Origin: an uncultured archaeon
GTDB taxonomy: Archaea > Halobacteriota > Methanosarcinia > Methanotrichales > Methanotrichaceae
Assembly: GCA_902385025.1 (NCBI GenBank)
Contig: CABMDX010000075.1
Span: 1 to 7,085, forward strand
DNA length: 7,085 bases
Reading direction: 5' to 3'
Numbering within the stretch: position 1 is the first letter of the stretch; every line of letters starts with the position of its first letter. The position numbers and the translations under genes are program-made. This document shows positions 1 to 5,677 of this stretch, piece by piece. Below the pieces are notes generated by a model. It was not told the DNA's origin. It did not search any database and was given only the letters and a program-made list of their open reading frames with translations.

Positions 1-915
1 GAGCTCCTTGGCTGTCCTGATGCGGCAGGCTATATCTCCACTGGCGGCACGGAGTCGAACATCCAGGCCATCCGGGCAGCCAGAAACGAGGCCGGCAAGA
101 AGAATGGAAATATCGTCGTTCCCGCCTCGGCCCACTTCTCTTTTGATAAGATCGGAGATCTTCTTTCTCTGGAGGTTCGTAAAGCCGAGCTTGACGAAAG
201 CCTCCGGGTCGACCTCTCCTCGGTGGAATCCCTGCTGGATGATCAGACAGTGGCTCTGGTGGGCATAGCCGGCACCACGGAATTCGGCCAGGTGGACCCT
301 ATCGAGGACCTGGCCAAAATGGCGTTGGAGCGTAATTGCCATCTTCATGTCGATGCCGCTTTTGGTGGCTTTGTCCTGCCCTTCCTCGAAGGCGACTGGA
401 ATTGGGATTTCCGCGTGCCAGGCGTTTCCTCCATCACCATTGATCCCCACAAGATGGGCATGAGCACCATTCCTGCGGGAGGGCTTCTGTTTCGAGGCCA
501 GGAGTGCCTGAGCCATCTGGAGACCGAGACTCACTACCTGACCAAGGCCCGTCAGGCTTCGCTGACAGGCACAAGAAGCGGCGCTGCAGCGGCGGCGACC
601 TATGCCGTCATGATGCATCTGGGGCGAGAAGGCTTCACGAAAATGGTGGACAATTGCATGGATCTGACGCGCCACCTTGTGAGCGGCGCAAGGGAAATCG
701 GAGTCGAGCCTGCGATAGAGCCAATCATGAATGTGGTGGCCTTAATTGTACCGTCTCCTGCAAAGGTGCGCGAGAGGCTGATGGAGCGCGATTGGCATGT
801 TTCCATGACAAGAGAGCCCAATAGATGCCTGCGGCTGATACTCATGTCTCATGTGACCCATGAGAATATCGAGCTGTTTCTGGCGGATTTGAAGGATATT
901 TTAAAGGATTTTTAA
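1..915 (+). CDS. mfnA: L-tyrosine (L-aspartate) decarboxylase MfnA, 5'-truncated by window edge
   Basis: This is a PLP-dependent group II decarboxylase. The family makes tyramine from L-tyrosine for methanofuran, and some archaeal members also make beta-alanine from aspartate for coenzyme A. The frame is open from base 1, so only the C-terminal 304 residues are present; about 75-80 N-terminal residues of a protein of roughly 380 lie outside. Counting from the first codon, visible landmarks are STGGTESN (13-20, cofactor phosphate loop), His45 in AHFSFDK (ring-stacking His), HVDAAFGG with Asp118 (pyridine-nitrogen Asp), and DPHKMG with Lys151 (Schiff-base Lys). The order and spacing are normal and nothing is broken. 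The gene ends in TAA and converges on the minus-strand TRAM gene. MfnA rather than a bacterial glutamate decarboxylase is inferred from the short length and methanogen context; the tyrosine versus aspartate preference cannot be read here. Confidence 0.93.
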   Translation, partial: ELLGCPDAAGYISTGGTESNIQAIRAARNEAGKKNGNIVVPASAHFSFDKIGDLLSLEVRKAELDESLRVDLSSVESLLDDQTVALVGIAGTTEFGQVDPIEDLAKMALERNCHLHVDAAFGGFVLPFLEGDWNWDFRVPGVSSITIDPHKMGMSTIPAGGLLFRGQECLSHLETETHYLTKARQASLTGTRSGAAAAATYAVMMHLGREGFTKMVDNCMDLTRHLVSGAREIGVEPAIEPIMNVVALIVPSPAKVRERLMERDWHVSMTREPNRCLRLILMSHVTHENIELFLADLKDILKDF

Positions 916-966
916 TTTTTTGAAATTTGTCTAAAATAGAATTGGGCATGGCTCTCAAAAGGGCCA
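915..966. terminator. Candidate bidirectional terminator between convergent mfnA and TRAM gene
   Basis: The convergent gap starts with a T-rich stretch just after the mfnA stop (about 909-928), the usual archaeal oligo-T termination signal. It also carries a hairpin: TGGCTC (949-954), loop TCAAAA, GGGCCA (961-966), six pairs with one G-T. Read on the minus strand the stem lies about 30 bp past the TRAM stop and is followed by AT-rich sequence. Placement is good but the stem is short, so this is tentative. Confidence 0.35.
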
Positions 967-995
967 CGTCTACAATAGCAAGATATCTGATATTT

Positions 996-1223
996 TTACA
1001 CTTTATGGCCGATAGCGAAGCGCCTCATTACCTTGTCGACCTGGATCTTAACTGCGTCGCCTACCTTTGTGTCTGCAACGAAGATCACAAATCCTTCAAC
1101 TCTGGCAATGCCGTCGCCTTCGCGGGCAATGTCCTCAATCTTGACATCGTACTCTTTTCCAACTTCTACCGGAGCAGTTGGAGCGGATCCACCATTGGAG
1201 GACCCTACATCGCCTCTAAACAA
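996..1223 (-). CDS. Single TRAM-domain RNA-binding protein
   Basis: A 75-residue protein that is almost entirely one TRAM domain. The N-terminal 20 residues are a flexible Gly/Ser/Pro/Ala stretch; the TRAM beta-barrel runs from about residue 21 to 73 (VEVGKEYDVKIEDI, EGDGIARVEGFVIFV, VGDAVKIQV), with a basic end (MRRFAIGHK). Stand-alone TRAM proteins are typical of methanogens and haloarchaea and bind structured RNA; Ctr3 of Methanococcoides burtonii is a known cold-associated member. There is no ATG. The frame is closed by a stop at 1269-1271, and the best start is TTG at 1221-1223, four bases after a GGTGA Shine-Dalgarno. The gene is convergent with mfnA and divergent from the RNA m5C methyltransferase gene, which fits a neighbourhood handling RNA. 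The precise RNA target is not visible. Confidence 0.9.
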   Translation of the reverse strand: MFRGDVGSSNGGSAPTAPVEVGKEYDVKIEDIAREGDGIARVEGFVIFVADTKVGDAVKIQVDKVMRRFAIGHKV

Positions 1224-1226
1224 ATC

Positions 1227-1232
1227 TTCACC
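1227..1232 (-). promoter_or_regulatory. Shine-Dalgarno GGTGAA deciding the TTG start of the TRAM gene
   Basis: On the minus strand GGTGAA precedes TTG by a few bases and matches the archaeal 16S 3' end complement (GGAGGTGAT). No ATG or GTG exists between the upstream in-frame stop and this TTG, so this site fixes the start. Confidence 0.6.
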
Positions 1233-1289
1233 GTCCTTTCGCGAAAACTTGAAAACAGTTTTGCGCGACTATTGTGCTCGCCATTTGAC

Positions 1290-1297
1290 TATTAAAT
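1290..1297 (-). promoter_or_regulatory. TATA-like box in the divergent TRAM / m5C methyltransferase gap
   Basis: ATTTAATA on the minus strand is preceded by a purine-rich GCAAAAGG that could serve as a BRE. It would start TRAM transcription near 1267, giving a leader of about 45 nt. The same bases read TATTAAAT on the plus strand and could serve the methyltransferase gene with a start near 1320, but the plus-strand upstream bases are not BRE-like. A second plus-strand AT-rich box, AATTTATT, lies at about 1324-1331. Confidence 0.4.
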
Positions 1298-1359
1298 CCT
1301 TTTGCTCCCTCTGATTCGATGCCAATTTATTTCAGTTTGAAGTGCACTATCCCTCCAGC

Positions 1360-2247
1360 ATGGACCCTCTGGAAAGGTACAGAGAAATTGTCCCGGACTA
1401 TTCTGGCTTCCGGGCCATTCAGAGCCTGCCGCTCTACAGCTCAGGCCGCATCAACCTGCTCAAGATTGAGAGGGCATCTCTCTTGGAGAGCCTGAAGGCG
1501 CATGAAGTCGGCTATAAAATATTTGATTGGTACCCTCTCGGCCTGAAGCTGGATATAGAGAGCCCTGGCAAGCTCATGGAAAACCTCCTGGGCTACCTGC
1601 ATATCCAGGAGGAGCTGTCCATGGTCCCCCCATTGATTTTGGATCCACAACCTGGCGAGAGAATTCTGGACCTTTGTGCCTCTCCTGGCAGCAAGACCTC
1701 GCAGATATCTCAAATGATGCAGAACAAGGGCCTTGTCATAGCCAATGAGCCATCCCTGGCAAGGGTCGCACCTCTGAGGTCCAACTGCGAGCGTCTGGGA
1801 GTTATGAATGTGGCCATCACCCGCTACGACGGACGGAGATTTCCGCATGGGCCTTTCGACCGGATTTTGGTGGATGCCCCATGCTCCAGCGAAGGCAGGG
1901 AGAGAAGGGGACCGGGAGTCCTTGCCAGAAGCAGCATCAATCGTTCGCTGGACCTGCAGAAGCTGCAGATAGGCCTCCTAAAAAACGCACTGCGTCTGGC
2001 AAAGCCCGGAGGAGTCGTAGTCTACTCCACCTGCACCTATGCCCCGGAGGAAAATGAGCTGGTGGTGGAGACTGCCCTAAGTGAGGCGAGGCTGGAGAAG
2101 ATATCGATCCCGGGCCTCAAAGAATGCCCGGGAATTACTGTTTGGAGCGGCAGGCAGATGGATGAGAGTCTCAGGCGCTGCGCTCGCTATTATCCTCATA
2201 TTAACGATACAGGAGGCTTCTTTGTCGCCAGGCTCATCAAGAATTAG
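1360..2247 (+). CDS. NSUN/RsmF-type RNA cytosine-C5 methyltransferase
   Basis: A SAM-dependent RNA m5C methyltransferase of the NOL1/NOP2/Sun family, 295 residues from ATG 1360. An N-terminal RNA-binding subdomain carries the family motif LYSSGRINLLK (about 25-35). The Rossmann catalytic domain has motif I ILDLCASPGSKT (about 102-113, SAM binding), motif IV DAPCSSEG with Cys175, and motif VI STCTY with Cys225. In this family the motif VI Cys attacks C6 of cytosine and the motif IV Cys helps release the product. It ends with the usual GGFFVARL strand. The C-terminal PUA-like domain of RsmF-type enzymes is absent here but appears in the next gene. An in-frame GTG at 1342 would add six residues; neither start has a Shine-Dalgarno. 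The substrate (tRNA or rRNA) cannot be told from the sequence. Confidence 0.93.
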   Translation: MDPLERYREIVPDYSGFRAIQSLPLYSSGRINLLKIERASLLESLKAHEVGYKIFDWYPLGLKLDIESPGKLMENLLGYLHIQEELSMVPPLILDPQPGERILDLCASPGSKTSQISQMMQNKGLVIANEPSLARVAPLRSNCERLGVMNVAITRYDGRRFPHGPFDRILVDAPCSSEGRERRGPGVLARSSINRSLDLQKLQIGLLKNALRLAKPGGVVVYSTCTYAPEENELVVETALSEARLEKISIPGLKECPGITVWSGRQMDESLRRCARYYPHINDTGGFFVARLIKN

Positions 2248-2263
2248 GAATGTCTTCGAGCCG

Positions 2264-2731
2264 ATGGAACGCGAAGAGGTGGCGAAGCTATGGAACGAGC
2301 GCTTTTCCATTCCCGTGGAAGTCTTCTCTGGCTTTCTATTTTTCCGAAAGGCCAGAAGCGTTTGGGCCATCAGCGAGTCAGATTTGCCGCGCCTAAGCTA
2401 CGAGAGCCTGGGCATGCGTATCATGAGCCTCAAGGACCGTCCCTGGAAGCCGACCACCTCCGCCCTGCAGATCTTCGGGAAGCATGCCGCAAGAAATCTC
2501 ATACATCTGGACGAGCATGAGGCCACCCTCTTCTTGCAGGGCGAGAGCATTCCACTGACGATGAAGATTCAATCGGGGCTCGAGTCAGGGTATGTGGTAG
2601 TATTTTATAGAGGGGAGGTGCTAGGGTGCGGTCTGTACTCACATGGAAAGCTGATTTCCCAGATTCCAAAGAGCCGCAGAATGGCAGATACCGGGGAGAG
2701 AGTGGATATTGATGATATCGGATGTCTCTGA
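2264..2731 (+). CDS. PUA-like protein resembling the RsmF C-terminal domain
   Basis: A 155-residue protein starting at ATG 2264, 16 bases after the methyltransferase stop and in a different frame. It resembles the RNA-binding PUA-like domain found at the C-terminus of RsmF-type m5C methyltransferases. Features seen are an N-terminal alpha/beta part with FSGFLFFRK and a WAISE strand (roughly 20-40), a middle SLGMRIMSLKDRPWKPTTSA segment (about 48-67), then a PUA-type core with ATLFLQGESI (about 87-96), GYVVVFYRGEVLGCGLYSHG (about 107-127) and IPKSRR near 134. The likely role is to supply RNA binding in trans to the neighbouring methyltransferase; this is inferred from architecture and adjacency. 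The frame stays open upstream to 2081 inside the methyltransferase gene, but the similarity starts only near the chosen ATG. The end overlaps the cofH start by 20 bp, suggesting co-translation. Confidence 0.8.
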   Translation: MEREEVAKLWNERFSIPVEVFSGFLFFRKARSVWAISESDLPRLSYESLGMRIMSLKDRPWKPTTSALQIFGKHAARNLIHLDEHEATLFLQGESIPLTMKIQSGLESGYVVVFYRGEVLGCGLYSHGKLISQIPKSRRMADTGERVDIDDIGCL

Positions 2732-3770
2732 GCTTATGGAAACGGACGCATCTTTGCAAAGCCCCTATTCCGATTTTGATGAGCTGAAAAAGCTCTGGCG
2801 CGAGCCGTTGCGCCTCTTTCGTCTGGCCAGAGCATTGCAGAATAAAAGAGGCAAGAACGATGTCTCATTTGTCATAAATCGAAATATCAACTTTACCAAT
2901 GAATGTGTCGGAAGCTGCAAGTTTTGCTCTTTTAAGCATTCCAAGAGATATCTGCTCACCAGAGAGCAGATCCTGGAGCGGGCTGCCGGCGCAGAGAAGG
3001 AGGGCGCGACTGAGATCTGCCTGCAGGGCGGGCTCGCGCCAAAGATGCATCTGGAGGATTACTGCGAAATCCTCGAGAACCTGCACCGTGCCTTCCCCAG
3101 GATTCATTTGCATGCCTATTCCCCGATGGAGGTTATGCATATGTCCCGCAATTCTCATGTGGAAGTGAAAGATGTTCTTGCTGAGCTGAAAAAGAGCGGC
3201 CTTGGCTCCATGCCTGGCACGGCAGCAGAGATCCTGGTAGACAGGGTGCGTGAGAAGATCTGCCCGGAGAAGCTCAAGACAAAAGAATGGCGAGAGATTA
3301 TCACAGCGGCTCATTTGCAGGGAATTTTCTCCACATCCACCATTCTCTACGGCCACGTGGAGAGCTTCGAAGATCGTCTCATTCATCTGCAGATTCTGAG
3401 GGAAATTCAATCTGAGACAAAGGGGTTTACAGAACTTGTGCTGCTTCCCTTTATTCCCGAGAGGAATCTGCTTGGAAAGTCCGCTCGGAAGACGGATCTG
3501 CTCGATCATCTGAAGATGCATGCCCTGGCCAGGGTTGCTCTGTATCCCGAGATCACCAACATCCAGGCGAGCTGGACAAAGTTGGGTCGCACTGTGGCCT
3601 CTGCCGCTCTCGAGTGGGGCGTAAACGACCTGGGAGGGACGCTTATGGATGAAGGCATAGCCCGCAATGCCGGGGAAGAGCCACACATCTCTGCACAAGA
3701 GCTGATAGCACTTATCGTTGGGCGCAAGAGAAAGGCCTGGCAGAGGACGACTCTATATGAACGAGCTTGA
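2712..3770 (+). CDS. cofH: FO synthase subunit 2 (5-amino-6-(D-ribitylamino)uracil--L-tyrosine 4-hydroxyphenyl transferase)
   Basis: A radical-SAM enzyme that joins the 4-hydroxyphenyl group of L-tyrosine to 5-amino-6-ribitylaminouracil; CofG then closes the ring to FO, the chromophore of coenzyme F420. From ATG 2712 it has 352 residues, a normal length. The 4Fe-4S motif CVGSCKFCSF gives Cys65, Cys69 and Cys72. CofH hallmarks follow: ATEICLQGGL, HLHAYSPMEV, GLGSMPGTAAEIL, CPEKLKTKEW, ILYGHVES, FTELVLLPFIPE, NIQASWTKLG and NDLGGTLMDE. CofG-type features are absent, so H rather than G is a firm call. A TTG at 2709 and an ATG at 2736 are alternative starts; GTGGA at 2702-2706 lies well placed for 2712. 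The gene overlaps the PUA gene by 20 bp. No cofG is in the window, so the two subunits are probably encoded apart. Confidence 0.95.
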   Translation: MISDVSELMETDASLQSPYSDFDELKKLWREPLRLFRLARALQNKRGKNDVSFVINRNINFTNECVGSCKFCSFKHSKRYLLTREQILERAAGAEKEGATEICLQGGLAPKMHLEDYCEILENLHRAFPRIHLHAYSPMEVMHMSRNSHVEVKDVLAELKKSGLGSMPGTAAEILVDRVREKICPEKLKTKEWREIITAAHLQGIFSTSTILYGHVESFEDRLIHLQILREIQSETKGFTELVLLPFIPERNLLGKSARKTDLLDHLKMHALARVALYPEITNIQASWTKLGRTVASAALEWGVNDLGGTLMDEGIARNAGEEPHISAQELIALIVGRKRKAWQRTTLYERA

Positions 3771-3797
3771 ATCCTGCCTCATGAAAATCTTGAAGAA

Positions 3798-3902
3798 TTT
3801 ATATTGAAAACGCTTCCCGATCGCAGACCTCCATCAGGATAATTTATTCCAAAATATTGAATTTTATAATTGCGGCATGAGATCCAACGATAGCTTTACA
3901 TA
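3798..3902 (+). promoter_or_regulatory. AT-rich promoter gap before the first phosphate-binding protein gene
   Basis: The 153-bp gap between cofH and the first pstS-like gene carries three TATA-like boxes: TTTATATT (3798-3805), TTTTATAAT (3862-3870) and TTTACATA (3895-3902). With archaeal spacing of about 26 bp, the last would start transcription at about 3924-3926, right on the inferred TTG/GTG start, giving a leaderless mRNA. The middle one would leave a leader of about 30 nt. Which box is used cannot be settled from sequence. No other gene is seen in the gap. Confidence 0.45.
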
Positions 3903-3923
3903 TTTTGTAGATCTTCTTAAAAT

Positions 3924-4754
3924 TTGGTGGGGATCATTAGAATAATAATGGTTATCTTAATCATTTCGCTGGCCGCAATGCCCATATCTCAGTGCTCTGC
4001 GACATCGAGGGAGGTTACTGTTTCCGGTTCTTCAACCGTTATGCCTCTGGCTGAAGCGGCTGCGGAGATATTCAATGTTCAGCAGAATAATTATACCGTA
4101 ACCGTTACTGCCGGAGGCACCGGCGCCGGCATCACTGGAATTGCAGAACGCAAGTATAGCGTTGCGATGGCCTCCAGAGAAATCACCGCCGATGAAAGAA
4201 ATAGATACGGCAACCTCTTCCAGGAGTTTTTGATCGGCCTGGATGGAATATGTCTTGCGGTAAGCGAAAATATTTACGAATCAGGAGTGAAGAGCCTGAG
4301 CCGGGAGCAGGTTCGCAAGATATATTTGGGAAATATAACCAATTGGAAGGAGGTTGGCGGCCCTGATAGGGATATTTATGTAATTTCCCGGGAAGAAGGT
4401 TCTGGAACCAGGGATAATTTCAATGAGGAAATCTTTGGCAGCACGGATGCGGAAACACCGGGAGTCGATACAGTAGCTATGGGAAGCGCCGAGGTCAAGA
4501 CGGCGATAGCGGGAAGCGATAAGGCCATAGGGTATCTCGGATTCAACTATCTGGGAAGCGGCGTTCGAGCCATTGCCTTCAATGGAATCATGCCAAGCTA
4601 TGAGAACATAAAATTGGACCTTTACGAACTGCACCGCCATCTCTACTTCTACACCTTCGGCGAGCCTCAGCCCGGTGCGAGGGCATTCATAGACTTCGTG
4701 AGAAGCCCAAAAGGCCAGAAGATTGCAGCAGAAGAGGGATTTGTGCCGATATGA
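3924..4754 (+). CDS. PstS-type phosphate ABC transporter substrate-binding protein, copy 1
   Basis: An exported phosphate-binding protein of the short PstS family (PBP-like fold). From TTG 3924 it has 276 residues. Residues 1-26 look like a Sec signal: Arg6, a hydrophobic core from 7 to about 21, cleavage possibly after Ser-Ala (25-26). A Cys at 24 is not in a good lipobox. The mature part opens with SGSSTVMPLAE (34-44), then GGTGAG (64-69), MASREI, and GSGTRD (159-164), the loops that bind phosphate oxyanions in this family; GSDKAIGYLGF and the C-terminal GQKIAAEEGFVPI are also typical. Starting at TTG aligns this signal peptide gap-free with that of copy 2, which is why it is preferred to GTG 3927 or ATG 3948; ATG 3948 would also remove the only positive charge. 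It is about half identical by eye to the next gene. No pstC, pstA or pstB is in view. Confidence 0.9.
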   Translation: MVGIIRIIMVILIISLAAMPISQCSATSREVTVSGSSTVMPLAEAAAEIFNVQQNNYTVTVTAGGTGAGITGIAERKYSVAMASREITADERNRYGNLFQEFLIGLDGICLAVSENIYESGVKSLSREQVRKIYLGNITNWKEVGGPDRDIYVISREEGSGTRDNFNEEIFGSTDAETPGVDTVAMGSAEVKTAIAGSDKAIGYLGFNYLGSGVRAIAFNGIMPSYENIKLDLYELHRHLYFYTFGEPQPGARAFIDFVRSPKGQKIAAEEGFVPI

Positions 4755-4768
4755 AACGTACATTAACC

Positions 4769-4776
4769 TTACATAA
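4769..4776 (+). promoter_or_regulatory. TATA-like box before the second phosphate-binding protein gene
   Basis: TTACATAA lies about 29 bp (box centre) before ATG 4802 and just after the stop of copy 1. It matches the core of the TTTACATA box at 3895-3902 that sits about 25 bp before the copy 1 start. If used, it would give a nearly leaderless transcript for copy 2, independent of copy 1. Confidence 0.4.
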
Positions 4777-4801
4777 TAGAAATGGCAACCACAGAGATCT
4801 G

Positions 4802-5635
4802 ATGAGAGTCATGAGCAAGCTGATGATCATGCTGCTGATCATATCTTTTGCAGCGGTTGCGGGCGAAGGCAAAGAGCAAAAGGTTGCCATCTCCGGATCG
4901 AGTACGGTTATGCCTCTGGCAGAGCTTGCAGCCGAGGAGTTCAACCTGATTCAGAATATTTACCATGTGAGCGTTACATCCGGCGGGACAGGCGTGGGAA
5001 TCGTCGACGCGGCTGAGGGAAGATCTGATATCGCCATGGCATCCAGAGAAATCCAGCCGGTGGAGCGCCAGAGATTCGAGTCTCCTAAAATGAGATTCAA
5101 GGAGTTCCCGGTAGGCTATGATGCTATATGTCTGGTGGTAAGCTCTGATGTATTCGACTATGGCGTGACCACTCTTACAACGGATGAGCTAAAGCAGATC
5201 TATGCCGGCGACATAAACAATTGGGATGAAGTTGGCGGACCGGATGCGGAGATATTCGTCATTGGAAGGAAGCCCGGTTCGGGAACAAGGGATACCTTCA
5301 ATGAGATCATTCTGGGCAGCAAAGAAGCCGAAGCACCGGGTGTCATAATAGAAGCCTCGGACAGCTCTGAGGTAAAAACTGCAATTCAGGGCAGCGATAA
5401 CGCCATCGGATATATGGGTTACAGCTATATCCTGATGGGAGACACCAAAGTTGTCTCCTTGAACGGGGTTCAGCCGACTATTGAGAACATTAAGAGCGGG
5501 GCCTATCCGCTCGCTCGCAAGCTCTATTTCTATACACGGGGAGAGCCCAATCCCGGAGCTAGAGCCTTTATCGATTACATCCTCAGCCCAGCAGGCCAAA
5601 AGATCGCCATCGAAAATGGTTTCATTCCAATCTAA
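4802..5635 (+). CDS. PstS-type phosphate ABC transporter substrate-binding protein, copy 2
   Basis: The tandem paralogue of the preceding gene, 277 residues from ATG 4802. It has a clear Sec signal peptide: MRVMSK, a hydrophobic core LMIMLLIISFAAVA and likely cleavage after AVA (18-20). Mature motifs repeat those of copy 1: ISGSSTVMPLAE (30-41), GGTGVG, MASREI, GSGTRD (159-164), GSDNAIGYMGYSY and GQKIAIENGFIPI. A longer start at ATG 4751 is possible, because it overlaps the copy 1 stop as ATGA and would add 17 polar residues. That would put an unusually long polar stretch before the signal core, so 4802 is preferred. The two copies differ mainly in the region before GYDAICL (two-residue indel) and in surface loops. 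Role: capture of phosphate outside the membrane for an ABC permease encoded elsewhere; a related oxyanion cannot be excluded. Confidence 0.9.
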   Translation: MRVMSKLMIMLLIISFAAVAGEGKEQKVAISGSSTVMPLAELAAEEFNLIQNIYHVSVTSGGTGVGIVDAAEGRSDIAMASREIQPVERQRFESPKMRFKEFPVGYDAICLVVSSDVFDYGVTTLTTDELKQIYAGDINNWDEVGGPDAEIFVIGRKPGSGTRDTFNEIILGSKEAEAPGVIIEASDSSEVKTAIQGSDNAIGYMGYSYILMGDTKVVSLNGVQPTIENIKSGAYPLARKLYFYTRGEPNPGARAFIDYILSPAGQKIAIENGFIPI

Positions 5636-5667
5636 AGCCTGCAATAAATTTTTATCATTGATTAAGC

Positions 5668-5671
5668 GAGG
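5668..5671 (+). promoter_or_regulatory. Shine-Dalgarno GAGG for the MBL-fold gene
   Basis: GAGG stands six bases before ATG 5678 and supports this start. Just upstream, AATTTTTATCA (about 5648-5658) is T-rich and could be a terminator for copy 2 or a weak TATA box; the 42-bp gap is otherwise featureless. Confidence 0.5.
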
Positions 5672-5677
5672 CATCAA

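Noticed and set aside
927..1295. Plus-strand ORF of 122 codons antisense to the TRAM gene
   Set aside because: The TRAM domain on the other strand is convincing; this ORF has no recognisable features and runs through the intergenic regions.
2865..3698. Minus-strand ORF of 277 codons opposite cofH
   Set aside because: It lies wholly antisense to a clearly recognisable radical-SAM enzyme; the protein has no recognisable motif and looks like a codon-bias shadow.
5438..5458. GGAGAC / GTCTCC 6-bp inverted repeat in the second pstS-like gene
   Set aside because: A single short repeat in well-conserved coding sequence is expected by chance.
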